This document shows positions 18,777-28,900 of a stretch of DNA of 64,000 nt, piece by piece. The number at the start of each line of letters is the position of its first letter. Position 1 is the first letter of the stretch. Location: contig CAMEJJ010000001.1 in the NCBI GenBank assembly GCA_945919795.1, positions 124,001-188,000 of the forward strand, in the 5' to 3' direction. Both the position numbers and the translations under genes were made by a program. The notes under the pieces were generated by a model. That model saw only the letters and a program-made list of their open reading frames with translations. It ran no database searches and was not told the origin of the DNA. The stretch comes from an uncultured Lachnospiraceae bacterium. Lineage in GTDB: Bacteria > Bacillota > Clostridia > Lachnospirales > Lachnospiraceae.

Positions 18777-18956
18777 TATATCAGTATCCTAATGCTTACT
18801 CCATGATTTTAGTATATGGGTATCCTATTGCTTACTCTATATTATCAGTATATCGGTATGCCACAGCTTACTCTATATTATCAGCATATCGGTATGCCAC
18901 AGCTTACTCTATATTATCAGCATATCGGTATGCCATTGCTTACTCTACTGTAACGG
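18777..18956. repeat. Five 36-bp tandem repeats between glmS and htrA
   Basis: Five head-to-tail units of exactly 36 bases, for example CATATCGGTATGCCACAGCT followed by TACTCTATATTATCAG. Units 3 and 4 are nearly identical; the units decay toward htrA, and the fifth overlaps the last codons and stop of glmS. Read in the glmS frame each unit ends GAG TAA, the same as glmS. The end nearest htrA resembles the htrA leader, with TTAGGATACTGATAT against the leader's TTAGGAGTATCAATA. No repeat hairpin and no unique spacers, so it is not CRISPR. Confidence 0.95.
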
Positions 18957-20805
18957 ATTTTGCAAGATTTCGCGGTTTATCCACATCAAGACCTTTTGCA
19001 ACAGAAACATAATATCCCAAAAGCTGTAACGGCACGACCGCAAGTGAAGCCGCAAAATGAGTATCTGTCTTTGGAATATAAACCGTAAAGTCTACCGTAT
19101 CCTCAATTTCATAATGTCCATAACTGGTCAGTCCCATCAGATACGCACCACGACTCTTTACTTCTACCATATTGGAAATTGTCTTTTCATATAAGTCATC
19201 CTGTGTCAAAAGACCAATTACCAATGTTCCATTTTCTATTAAGGAAATCGTTCCATGCTTTAATTCACCGGCCGCATAAGCTTCTGAATGGATATAACTG
19301 ATTTCTTTTAATTTCAGACTTCCCTCCATTGAAACGGAATAGTCAATGCCTCTTCCAATAAAGAAGACATCTTTTGTCGATGCAAATTTAGCCGCAAACC
19401 ACTGGATACGCTCTTTATCCGCAATAATCTTTTCAATCTTATCCGGAAGTGTCAAAATCTCTGCCACTAGCTCTGAAGCCTTTGCATCATCTAACTGTTT
19501 TCTATGCTGTCCAAATGCAATTGCTAACATATAGCAGGCAATCAGCTGTGTACTGTATGCCTTTGTCGTGGCAACCGCAATTTCCGGACCTGCCATGGTG
19601 TAATACACATAATCGGCTTCCCTTGCAATAGAAGAGCCTACAACATTGACAATCGCCAATGTCTTATTCCCCCGTGCTTTGGCCTCTCTTAATGCGGCTA
19701 AGGAATCAGCCGTTTCTCCGGACTGTGAAATAATAACAACCAAACCGTTAGGGGTAAGAATCGGATTTCGATAACGGAATTCACTTGCCAGCTCCACACG
19801 AACGGGAATTTTGGCAAAATCCTCAAATACATACTGTGCCGTCATGCCGACATGGTATGCCGAGCCACATGCTACAATGTAAATCTGGTCGATTGTCTGC
19901 AGCACTTTTTCATCCATAGCGATTGCTGACAAATCTATTTTTCCATCCTTTAACACAACATTTGCCGTATCCGTAATGGCCTTGGGCTGTTCATGGATTT
20001 CTTTCATCATGAAATGCTCATAACCGCCTTTTTCTGCGGATTCCGCATCCCAGTGGATTTCCGTCAGAGGTTTCTCAATCTCATCACCATTAAGGTTAAA
20101 GAAATGAACTTCGCCATTGGAGAGTTTTGCCATTTCGAGATTGCCGATATAATAAACATTGCGCGTATATTTCAAAATAGCCGGAACATCGGATGCAACA
20201 AAAGAAGCTTCTCCCTCTGTTCCGATAATCATGGGGCTGTCCTTACGGGCTACCCAGATTTCTCCAGGATAATCCTGGAACATCAGACAGAGTGCATAAG
20301 AACCGCGCACACGTACCATGGTTTTTGCAATCGCATCAACCGGACCAATGTTGTATTTTTTATAGTAATAATCCACCAACTTGACAACCACTTCCGTGTC
20401 GGTATCAGAATAGAACTGATAGCCATTACGAAGTAATTTTTCTTTCAATTCCTGATAATTTTCAATAATACCATTGTGAACACCAACTACCTCTCCCTCT
20501 TCGGTGGGATGATTTTTTACAAAGGTGCCACTAACGTGCGGATGTGCATTGATTTCCGACGGCTCTCCATGCGTCGCCCAGCGGGTATGACCGATACCAC
20601 AGCATCCCTTTAATGCCTTTCCTCCATCCGTTTTATCCGATAATTTGGCCAATCTGCCTTTTGATTTCACCACAGAAATTGGATGATCTCCATCTCTTAC
20701 GGCAAGACCGGCTGAATCATATCCTCTGTATTCCAGCTTTGCCAGACCATCTAACAAAATCGGAGCAGCCTGCTCTTTACCACAATATCCTACAATACCA
20801 CACAT
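18940..20805 (-). CDS. glmS: Glutamine-fructose-6-phosphate aminotransferase
   Basis: 621 residues, slightly longer than the usual 600-610. Starts MCGIVGYCG with the nucleophile Cys2; RGYDSAG and the GHTRWATHG motif belong to the glutaminase domain; SIS isomerase domains follow (CGSAYHVG, ISQSGETADS); the end DKPRNLAKSVTVE is the classic C-terminus. Makes glucosamine-6-phosphate for peptidoglycan and amino sugars. The start is only two bases after the upstream GT2 gene and GGAAGGAG lies inside that gene. No glmS ribozyme can fit in such a gap, so the usual feedback element is absent. Confidence 0.97.
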   Translation of the reverse strand: MCGIVGYCGKEQAAPILLDGLAKLEYRGYDSAGLAVRDGDHPISVVKSKGRLAKLSDKTDGGKALKGCCGIGHTRWATHGEPSEINAHPHVSGTFVKNHPTEEGEVVGVHNGIIENYQELKEKLLRNGYQFYSDTDTEVVVKLVDYYYKKYNIGPVDAIAKTMVRVRGSYALCLMFQDYPGEIWVARKDSPMIIGTEGEASFVASDVPAILKYTRNVYYIGNLEMAKLSNGEVHFFNLNGDEIEKPLTEIHWDAESAEKGGYEHFMMKEIHEQPKAITDTANVVLKDGKIDLSAIAMDEKVLQTIDQIYIVACGSAYHVGMTAQYVFEDFAKIPVRVELASEFRYRNPILTPNGLVVIISQSGETADSLAALREAKARGNKTLAIVNVVGSSIAREADYVYYTMAGPEIAVATTKAYSTQLIACYMLAIAFGQHRKQLDDAKASELVAEILTLPDKIEKIIADKERIQWFAAKFASTKDVFFIGRGIDYSVSMEGSLKLKEISYIHSEAYAAGELKHGTISLIENGTLVIGLLTQDDLYEKTISNMVEVKSRGAYLMGLTSYGHYEIEDTVDFTVYIPKTDTHFAASLAVVPLQLLGYYVSVAKGLDVDKPRNLAKSVTVE

Positions 20806-20807
20806 AT

Positions 20808-21812
20808 CTATTCTCCTTCCTTTTCGGGATTCTTTCCATATCCTTTGGTTGCATCTATATTTTTGATGCCCCTCTTTAATGATTTCCGCCTCCAGTAATC
20901 CGGATTAGATGTAAATTTATGAATCTGATTTTCCGTTAGCTTATGATAATTCTTACCCAAACGATAACCGATAAACTTTGCGCCGCTTTGAATTATTAGG
21001 CGCGGAATACATGTCTTGTATCCATTATTCCATAAGTATGCCATCGTATCCCGTACCATACGGATTCCTTCGCCCTCGGATTTTATTCCACCAAATACCT
21101 CGGGATGATCCGCCTGTGATACTCCTAAATCAAAATTACGGCGAAACTGCTGAGATGCTGTATAATTATGAGAATGATATACACAGGCATCCGCACAATA
21201 TGCAATCATATAACCACTTTTAGCAGCCTTGGCCGCATATACCATATCCTCATTAAAAATTGCTCCATTGATAAATCCATGAAGCTCATCAAACACCTTG
21301 CGGTTATACGCTGCACAGACATCAGAACAAAAATAAGTCTTAATTCCCAATTGGGGCAAATCTTTTTCCCCTTTCATCCGGGATTTTTCCGGATAATTAA
21401 ATGCTCTTGTATAACACTCAATCGGGTTGCAATCCGCTTTTGGAAGCTGTTTTGCATAAGAAACAACTGCTTCGTTTGCCCGGAGTGGCTTTAACAGATT
21501 TTCGATCAGTCGTTCATCTTTAGGAACTGCATCCTGAGTCATCATCACAAAATAGTCTGCCTTTGAATGAGCTACTCCCCGGTTTCTGGTTTCTCCATGA
21601 TCAAATTCCAGCTTTGACAAATGATATACCTTACAATTGTCATAGCGCTGCAAAAAATTGGTTCCATAAATAAACTGGTCGAAATAGTATTCCTCGGTAT
21701 TCATCAGAATAATCCGTCCCGGTTTAATCGTCTGCTTATTCAACAGATCCAATACTTCCAAAAAATCTTTTTTGGGTTTGTATGTTGGAATTATAACATC
21801 TACTGAAAACAT
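20808..21812 (-). CDS. GT2 glycosyltransferase, rhamnosyltransferase-like
   Basis: 334 residues. The ATG before FSVDVIIPTYKPK is chosen because AAAAGGGA lies just upstream; a TTG eight codons earlier is less likely. GT-A signatures: VDVIIPTY, the FDHGETRNRG motif typical of rhamnosyltransferases, MMTQDAVP (DxD-like), FNEDMVYAAKA and VYHSHNYT. Cytoplasmic. Directly upstream of glmS (gap of two bases), which links amino-sugar supply to polysaccharide assembly. The rhamnose donor is inferred from the motif and from the complete rml pathway nearby. Confidence 0.85.
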   Translation of the reverse strand: MFSVDVIIPTYKPKKDFLEVLDLLNKQTIKPGRIILMNTEEYYFDQFIYGTNFLQRYDNCKVYHLSKLEFDHGETRNRGVAHSKADYFVMMTQDAVPKDERLIENLLKPLRANEAVVSYAKQLPKADCNPIECYTRAFNYPEKSRMKGEKDLPQLGIKTYFCSDVCAAYNRKVFDELHGFINGAIFNEDMVYAAKAAKSGYMIAYCADACVYHSHNYTASQQFRRNFDLGVSQADHPEVFGGIKSEGEGIRMVRDTMAYLWNNGYKTCIPRLIIQSGAKFIGYRLGKNYHKLTENQIHKFTSNPDYWRRKSLKRGIKNIDATKGYGKNPEKEGE

Positions 21813-21965
21813 CTTATGCTGTCCCTTTTCTGTCAATACATATTTTGTCCATATAAGCTAACGTTTTCATTACTCATATCATAATATTATACACTATGAA
21901 AAACAGAGAAGTCCATAAAATCATTCTGTTTTTATTATTATTTAAGGAACACAGCAACATAACAC

Positions 21966-21993
21966 AAAAAGGAGCTGTTAACAGCTCCTTTTT
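21966..21993 (-). terminator. Intrinsic terminator after the LCP gene
   Basis: Perfect 28-base palindrome AAAAAGGAGCTGTT/AACAGCTCCTTTTT ending in a T-run, 18 bases after the stop of the LytR-CpsA-Psr gene. It works in both directions in principle. Confidence 0.88.
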
Positions 21994-22011
21994 AAAAACA
22001 GAATAAATATT

Positions 22012-23223
22012 TTACTTTCCTGTATCTGAATGAATCTTAGCACTGTAATTCTGTACTTCTGATGAAGGAACATATCCTGTATCACCGAATAAGAATTCAT
22101 GTAACAGCGTTACATTCGTACTCAAATCACTCGGGATAACACAATCACCCTTACCTCCGACAACACCTGTTGCACGGTACTGCTCGTTCGGGAAACCGGT
22201 TGAATCCACAATCTTATAAGATCCGATATCTGACAAAAGAGATAAAATCTCATTTAATGTCAAACTAGTGGCTGTAGAAGGAAATACATCGTTGGCAATA
22301 TCATTTAAGGTTGCCGGATTTTTCAAAGCAACAGCCTGCGCTTTATCAGCCAAAGCCTGTATAACCTCACGCTGTCTTTCTGCGCGCTTATAGTCATCAC
22401 CGGCCGTATAACGGATACGGCAATAAGAAACTGCCTGAATACCATCCAAATTAACCATACCTGTCTGAGTTAGCTTGGTATATTTTCTTCCCAAAGACTG
22501 TGAAGTTTCTACCTGATAATTGTTTAAGTGAGTAATCTCTGCCGAATCTACATCAATCTCAATACCGCCAAGAGCATCAACCGTATCGGCAACAGCGCCC
22601 CAACCTACCGTAACGTAATCTGTGATATTTAAGTCAAAGTTCATATTCAACATATTAATAGCCTGTTTCGGACCACCAAATGCATAAGCAGAGTTTGCCT
22701 TGTTATAGGTATCATTTCCCAAATTCAAATAAGTATCACGGTAAATGGATGCCAAGCGGATTTCCTTGGTCTCTTCATTGATCGAAGCAATAATAATGGT
22801 ATCGGATCTGACACCCTTACCTAAATTGTTATTTCGGGCATCCACACCAAATAATGCAATATTACGATAGCCTTTCATGTCATCGCCAAAATCATTGAAT
22901 TTGACATCTTCTTCGGAAATCATAAATTCTTCCAGCATATCTTCTGTATTCGCGTTTTCATTGGTCTGAATTTCATTTTCATCTATATAATCTTTATGGA
23001 TAACATCGAGCTTGGTAATAAAATACAATGCAACAATCAAAACCAATACTACAAAAAACTCGACACCCAAAATAATCCATTTTTTCCGCTGACGCCTTTT
23101 TAATTCCGCTTTACTGACACGTCTTCGTTCGTTTCTGTTAGAGGAACCTCCTCTGTTTGTTGATCCGGTTCTGCCCGTTCTGTTAGAAGAACCTGTATTT
23201 CTCGAACTTCTCTCTGTTGCCAT
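22012..23223 (-). CDS. LytR-CpsA-Psr (LCP) family wall-polymer ligase
   Basis: 403 residues. A Ser/Arg/Gly-rich basic cytoplasmic tail (1-48) precedes one transmembrane helix (about 49-71) and the external LCP domain: IALFGVDAR, VRSDTIIIAS, RLASIYRDTYL, KANSAYAFGGP, ALGGIEIDV and the AERQREVIQAL end. LCP enzymes transfer undecaprenyl-linked polymers onto peptidoglycan N-acetylmuramic acid. The conserved Asp/Arg residues for lipid pyrophosphate and metal binding are present in these motifs. It lies downstream of the initiating sugar transferase, which fits a role in attaching this locus's polysaccharide to the wall. The ribosome site is distant and weak. Confidence 0.93.
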   Translation of the reverse strand: MATERSSRNTGSSNRTGRTGSTNRGGSSNRNERRRVSKAELKRRQRKKWIILGVEFFVVLVLIVALYFITKLDVIHKDYIDENEIQTNENANTEDMLEEFMISEEDVKFNDFGDDMKGYRNIALFGVDARNNNLGKGVRSDTIIIASINEETKEIRLASIYRDTYLNLGNDTYNKANSAYAFGGPKQAINMLNMNFDLNITDYVTVGWGAVADTVDALGGIEIDVDSAEITHLNNYQVETSQSLGRKYTKLTQTGMVNLDGIQAVSYCRIRYTAGDDYKRAERQREVIQALADKAQAVALKNPATLNDIANDVFPSTATSLTLNEILSLLSDIGSYKIVDSTGFPNEQYRATGVVGGKGDCVIPSDLSTNVTLLHEFLFGDTGYVPSSEVQNYSAKIHSDTGK

Positions 23224-23317
23224 TATTACTTACACTTTAATCCTTTCCTTTGCTGCATATCGCTACCGTGTGCATGGATTATCCAACCCCTCTTGCCATT
23301 ACATGAAAAATAGCTTT

Positions 23318-24727
23318 CTAATATGCATTTTTGTTGATAAAACCCTTAAAAATTGTCAAAAACATAATTTTAATATCCAGTCCCATTGTCCAGTTTTCAA
23401 TGTAATACAAATCACATTCAATTCTGCCCTTAATAGAACTGTCACCGCGATATCCGCTGATCTGTGCCCATCCTGTAATTCCGGGACGAACCTGATGCTT
23501 AATCATATATCGGGGAATTTCTTCTTTGTACTGCTCCACAAAATATGGTCTTTCCGGACGCGGCCCCACAATGCTCATATCGCCCTTTAATACATTGAAA
23601 AACTGTGGTAATTCATCAATGCTGGTATGACGGATAAACTTTCCTACCCTTGTCACACGCGGATCATCTCTGGTCGTCCATGCTTTCTGTTCATCCGAAG
23701 GATCCTGCATTTTCATACTGCGGAATTTGTACATCTGAAACTTCTGATTGTGCAGACCGACGCGCTCCTGCTTAAAAATAATCGGTCCCTTACTGGTACA
23801 CTTAATCAGAATAGCCGTAACCAATAAAATGGGCGAAAACAAAATAATCGCAAAAATCGAACCAACAATATCCACAATCCGTTTTGCTATTGCATTCAGC
23901 GTATTTGTCAAGGGTACATGACGAATATTAATTACCGGAAGTCCGTTTAAATCTTCTGTATAAGGTTTGCTGGGGATAACACTGTTATAATCCGGAATAA
24001 ACTTGGTGTGAACACCGGATTTTTCACACATTCCCACAATCTCTTCCAAATACTCATAATCCTTTAAGGAAAGAGTAATCGCAATTTCATCCAGCTTACT
24101 CTCCGGTAAAATAATTTCCAGATTTCCAATTGTCCCAAGCACCTTAACATTTTTATATGTGGTGCCTCGCGGAATATGATCATCCAAAATCCCGCGTACA
24201 ACATATCCCCACTGTGGATTCTGCATAATGCGGTCAATATACTGCTCTGCCGCCCTGGAATATCCGACTAACAGAATATATTTAATATTGTAGCCTTTTT
24301 TTCGAAAGCTCCGTAAAATCTTGCGAATTAAAATCCTGGTACCGGCCTGTCCGATAATATTGAATACGTAAAAGATAAAAATCATCGAACGTGAAATATG
24401 ATTCTGCCTAATAATATACAAAATACCAATAAACAAAATCAGACCCACGGTATTGGATTTTATGACATTGGAGATATCCCGCTGCGCACTTGAATACCGT
24501 TTTGAGGTATACAAGCCAAACATATAGTTTAAAATCAAATATCCCGGAACAATAAAAATCAGTGCCGAAAAATAGATTTTTGCACTTAAAACACCGGTAA
24601 ATTCCGCATCATTATTAAAATCTGTCTTAAAACGTACATACCATGCTAACGCATAAGTTGCAACAATTACAATCGCATCTAAAACGACATGGAGTCTATT
24701 AAAATACTTTTGATTGTCTTTAATCAA
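23318..24727 (-). CDS. Undecaprenyl-phosphate sugar phosphotransferase (initiating enzyme, WbaP/WcaJ-like)
   Basis: 469 residues, TTG start with AGGTGAT upstream. About four or five N-terminal helices, a CoA-binding-like Rossmann region (KYILLVGYSRAAEQY), then a reentrant helix and the catalytic polyprenol phosphohexose transferase domain: GPIIFKQERVGL, FQMYKFRSMK, DELPQFFNVLKGDMSIVGPRP and RPGITGWAQI. It moves a sugar-1-phosphate (usually glucose or galactose) onto undecaprenyl phosphate, the first committed step of exopolysaccharide or wall-polysaccharide synthesis. A regulatory-looking spacer of 269 bases lies upstream. Confidence 0.95.
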   Translation of the reverse strand: MIKDNQKYFNRLHVVLDAIVIVATYALAWYVRFKTDFNNDAEFTGVLSAKIYFSALIFIVPGYLILNYMFGLYTSKRYSSAQRDISNVIKSNTVGLILFIGILYIIRQNHISRSMIFIFYVFNIIGQAGTRILIRKILRSFRKKGYNIKYILLVGYSRAAEQYIDRIMQNPQWGYVVRGILDDHIPRGTTYKNVKVLGTIGNLEIILPESKLDEIAITLSLKDYEYLEEIVGMCEKSGVHTKFIPDYNSVIPSKPYTEDLNGLPVINIRHVPLTNTLNAIAKRIVDIVGSIFAIILFSPILLVTAILIKCTSKGPIIFKQERVGLHNQKFQMYKFRSMKMQDPSDEQKAWTTRDDPRVTRVGKFIRHTSIDELPQFFNVLKGDMSIVGPRPERPYFVEQYKEEIPRYMIKHQVRPGITGWAQISGYRGDSSIKGRIECDLYYIENWTMGLDIKIMFLTIFKGFINKNAY

Positions 24728-24850
24728 AGAATATCACCTATTTTCATATACATCCGATATTGTACCTTATTTTGGCAAAAAGGGCAACTGTTTTATAATA
24801 AATGCGTAACGCAAATTTAACATTTTTGTAATATTTAAGAAAATCATAAA

Positions 24851-24881
24851 CTTTTCCCCCATGAAATCAACGAATTACTAC
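24851..24881 (-). promoter_or_regulatory. Intergenic element shared by several sugar operons (copy upstream of the initiating transferase)
   Basis: Minus-strand core GTAGTAATTCGTTGATTTCA followed by TGGGGGAAAAG. It aligns closely with the element upstream of rmlC (GTAGTAATCAGTTGGTTTCA, TTGGGACAAAA). It lies about 120 bases before the initiating transferase start. Function unknown. Confidence 0.55.
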
Positions 24882-24882
24882 G

Positions 24883-24913
24883 CATACTTTTTCATGCAGG
24901 TATGAAAAGTATG
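24883..24913. promoter_or_regulatory. Inverted repeat upstream of the initiating transferase
   Basis: CATACTTTTTCAT, six bases, ATGAAAAGTATG: a near-perfect hairpin or dyad with one bulged T and no T-run after it, so it looks more like an operator or RNA structure than a terminator. It abuts the shared intergenic element. Confidence 0.5.
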
Positions 24914-24996
24914 AACTTTTGATTCTGGTATTACCTGGTATCATATTATAAGATAATTCGTCGTACAAAAAGAATTTCTGACAACTACAAAGCAAA

Positions 24997-25974
24997 TTAA
25001 CCCAAAAATCTTCTGAGCACATTCCACCAGAGTTGTAATTGGATCACAAAATAGTGTTTCAGATACTGAAACTGAAACGCAACCTTTTGCGCCCTGCCTT
25101 TATGGGAAAAGCTCAAACGAAATCCTTTTAACAGACCTTTTGCATATACTTTGCCATATCCTTTCTTTACAAAGAAAAGAAACTTAATAAAAAAACCCGC
25201 AAGCAAAAAGGGAAGATTTAACAGCAATTGCAGGAGCGGCATATTTTTATATACCAGGTAAATACTATTTTTTGCAGATAAATCTATTTTAAACGCATTA
25301 TATCTGGAACCGGAAAATCCGCTGCCGGCATGTAAAACAACCGCATTATGACAGAAATAGTTGCGATAACCATATATTTTCGCCCGATATCCGATATCAA
25401 TGTCTTCCAAATAAGCAAAATGATTTTCATCAAATTTACCAATTCTATCAAAAACTTCCATCCGATAAATGGCCGCTCCACCGCAGGAAGCAAAAATTTC
25501 GGCATCTTTTTCATAATGTGTCCGAGCTTTTCCCTTGCCAAGACCAAAAGCCCAGCCCAAAGCACAATATAAATCTCCGCAGTCATCTATGATATCCGGT
25601 TTCTGTAAAGAAAGCATCTTTGCTGAAGCCGAAAAAGCCTTGGGATGAATATCCATAAAGTGCTCCAGATTCACAACAAAATCTTTTGTTACTTCCGTAT
25701 CATTATTTAAAAGAAGTACATACTCCGTCTTACAAGCATCAATACCGGCATTTACAGCACCACAAAAGCCGGTATTATGGTTAAAAGTGATTATCCTTGC
25801 AATCCCCTGTGCTTCATATTCCCGGCAAAGCATTTCACTTCCGTCTGTCGAACCATTGTCAACCAACAGAATTTCAAAATCGCCGCATTCTTTAGCAACA
25901 AGCAACTTATCTATGCAGTTTTTTAAATATTTGATCCCATTATAATTTGGAATCACAATTGTTGTTTTTATCAT
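24997..25974 (-). CDS. GT2 glycosyltransferase (WbbL-like)
   Basis: 325 residues. TTIVIPNYNG, ILLVDNGSTDGS, FNHNTGFCGAVNAG and LLNNDTEV (DxD) are GT2 signatures; AYLEDIDIGYRAK is the catalytic-base region. A hydrophobic patch near residues 240-270 suggests membrane association. Its ATG overlaps the stop of the upstream membrane-GT2 fusion (ATGA). The WbbL-like sequence suggests a rhamnosyltransferase or similar. Confidence 0.88.
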   Translation of the reverse strand: MIKTTIVIPNYNGIKYLKNCIDKLLVAKECGDFEILLVDNGSTDGSEMLCREYEAQGIARIITFNHNTGFCGAVNAGIDACKTEYVLLLNNDTEVTKDFVVNLEHFMDIHPKAFSASAKMLSLQKPDIIDDCGDLYCALGWAFGLGKGKARTHYEKDAEIFASCGGAAIYRMEVFDRIGKFDENHFAYLEDIDIGYRAKIYGYRNYFCHNAVVLHAGSGFSGSRYNAFKIDLSAKNSIYLVYKNMPLLQLLLNLPFLLAGFFIKFLFFVKKGYGKVYAKGLLKGFRLSFSHKGRAQKVAFQFQYLKHYFVIQLQLWWNVLRRFLG

Positions 25975-28900
25975 ATCTTTTCTACCAACTCCGGATCATA
26001 CACAAGCTTCATCCCCATATTTAGAGCCTCATCCAGATTCACATCTAAATCCGAACGCACTCTGAGTGCCCGCTCATCATAAGTTGTCACATCCATATAT
26101 AAATCCGCCCGATGCATATAACCACTGCTATAAATTCGCAGTCCGTCAAACAAATGATCGGGACTTGCAATCACGATACCATCCTTTACCACACGACCGC
26201 AAACGGCAGCAACATCTTTTCTGACCGCAAAAATATCCGGCACATAAGTTGTCTTATAAAATCCCAGATGCTCGCTATCTGTGACCTCAACCTGATCTGC
26301 CATGCCTTTTTTTGTAAAATAGTCTTTTAAAGCTTCTCTTCCGGCATCATAAGCATAACGCTTACTGTCCGTATTTATCGCAGTCGATTCTTCATGACAG
26401 CGCCAGTGGTATAAAATAGAAGGAGTATGCAAAATTTGTAGCTTTCCTGTTTTACAATCTATTTTCTCTTTGCTTTCCGTGGCACTTAGTATATCATCAA
26501 TACCAATATTTATGACATTCTCAGTTAGCAACGCTAACCGCAATACCAAATCATAATCCTGCGCTCCATCGTATTTTGCACGCAGTTTGAATGCCTTCAT
26601 CACGTCCGCCCTGACCATCAGAAAATGGCAGATGTAGTTATTGGATAAAAGCAAATCCAAATTGAAATCCGGTTTAAAGTATGGCTCATAAAATCGATTA
26701 CCGTCTGTATCACACTTGTCCTCATCGGAATAAACGGCAATCACAGTTTGCATATCGTCCACATCCGTTGCCTGCAGCCTTTCGACCATCTTTTCCAATG
26801 CATCCAATGTCAGTAAATCATCATGATCCAGCAATGCAATATAATCTCCACAGGCTTCATCAATTGCAGCATTCGTATTCTCAGAAATGCCTTTGTTTTC
26901 ATCCAGATGCTTATACTTTATTAGATCGGAAATACCGGCATTTTGTTCCACTTCATCAACAATTTTTTTTACCGCATCGGATTTGCTTGCATCCGCAATA
27001 ATCAGTTCCCAATTGCTATAGGTCTGTCGAATCACGCAGTCTAAAAGTTCACGTAAAAACTTTTCTTTTGTTTCATAGGTTGGAACAACGATGCTGATTA
27101 GTGGTTGATAACCGCCATACTCATTGTCTAAATTTTCTTTCGCATTCTCTTTTCTATTCTCTTTATTATTCTCTCCGGATTTACCGCTCTCATTTACAAT
27201 ATCGTTCTCTGTATTTCTAATACCGCTCCACTCGCGGCATCCCATATATGCTAAAGCCTTCTTTGTCAAAGCATCCGTATGCTTATGGTCCACACGCTCG
27301 ATTGCCGCATAATATGCGGCTTTTATTCCATTTCGTTTCGCATAACGGATTGTTTTTGCAATCGGCGTTCCAATCTTTTTCCATATCTTTGACCACAAGC
27401 CAATCAACAAATAAAACAGCAGAACATAACCGATTAAATATAAAGAATAATAGTACATAAACAGCCTCGAAGGTGCCGTAAGCATAATCAGCGGAACCTT
27501 GATTAACGGAAGTGACAAGATAAAAAACTGTTTCCATTTTTTCCGTATCAGACAGTAAGCCCAGCTAACAAGCAATATCGCAATCGGAAGAAACGGTCCG
27601 TAAACAAAGGAATAACCTGCTTTCTTTTGCTGATAATCAGACGCACTTCTCCACTCCAAAAAACAGATTGTACGATTTCTCAATGTTTCATTTAACGGTT
27701 TTGTCAGAGGATATGTCCTAAAAGTTTCGTAATTGGGCACATCTTTTTTTGAAAACAACTCCGTCGTATTTTCTAATAGATCCACAGACTGCATAAAGCA
27801 CGTAAAACGTTCCTGCAAAAAGACAGTGGGATATTTCAAAATCAAACGATAATAAGCACTCTTAAACTGCGCATATTCTTCATCCGTATAATCCGTTCTC
27901 TGAAAGTCAGGGTTTCCCCAGAAGAGACTGATCCCGCTTTTATTCTCCTTTGCGCCCTGAACGGCAACCTCTACATTAATAACCTCATCAATGGCAGCCA
28001 GTTCTTCCTGACACGAATCGGAATCATCCGCTGCCTCAACTAAAGGAACCAAAGGTAAAACAACACTTGTCAGATTATATTGATTTCCACTGGTCAATTT
28101 ATCTCCGACTGTCTGAGGAACCAGTAACACCAAAGATAAAATCAAATATCCGCAAATGGTTTGAACCAGCTTTTTCCTGCTCCACTTTTTTGCAAATAAA
28201 ATCCACAATAATAATGGGAAAAAGAGCACATAATAAATGGCTTCCGTACGCCATACTGTAACAAGAGCAGCTAACACGATGCAGACAAATAAGCTATCTT
28301 TCTTTTTTTCCGTCTGTGTATTGCGACTCATGTCATTACTATTCTGTAATATATTATAACGAATTTCATGAGCATTCTTATTTATATTATTCTGTAGACT
28401 ATTTTGTATTTTATTTTCATCTTGACCCTCACTTTTTTCAACCAAAATCACCAGCAATACCAATTCCAGAAATGCATAGATGCTCATGCGCATCGGATAG
28501 AGATTGGAATCAAGCACAGGGAAGAAAAGAAACGGAATAAAACTAAGCAGTCCCCATTTTCCAAATCTTTTTTCAAACCGCGTGATAACAAATCCTGCTG
28601 CCAGAGAAATAACCGCACATTGTACGATAACCACTCCTGCCGGAAAAGGAAACAGCATCAGCGAAAAGACATAAAAAATACTCGTCAGATAATTTTGCCA
28701 GAAAACCGGAATAAGATTTACGGCACTGTTTAAAATCCCGAATTCGTCCATCCGCCAGATACCGGGCCATACCAAAAGCAGTACAAACAAATTAATCCCA
28801 AAATAAATCAATGAATTTCTCACAAATCTTCGGTCTGCTTTTTTTACAAAGAAAAAAACACCTTGCCATAAGGCAATCAATACAAGCAGAAAAACAGCCT

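Noticed and set aside
18777-18956. Possible CRISPR array
   Set aside because: Units are directly adjacent with no unique spacers, no repeat palindrome and no cas genes nearby.
18707-19012. Plus-strand open frame encoding a Tyr/Ala-rich repeat protein across the glmS-htrA spacer
   Set aside because: It exists only because the 36-base unit is a multiple of three and lacks plus-strand stops; it has no ribosome site and runs antisense into glmS and htrA.
20806-20807. glmS ribozyme upstream of glmS
   Set aside because: Only two bases separate glmS from the upstream gene.
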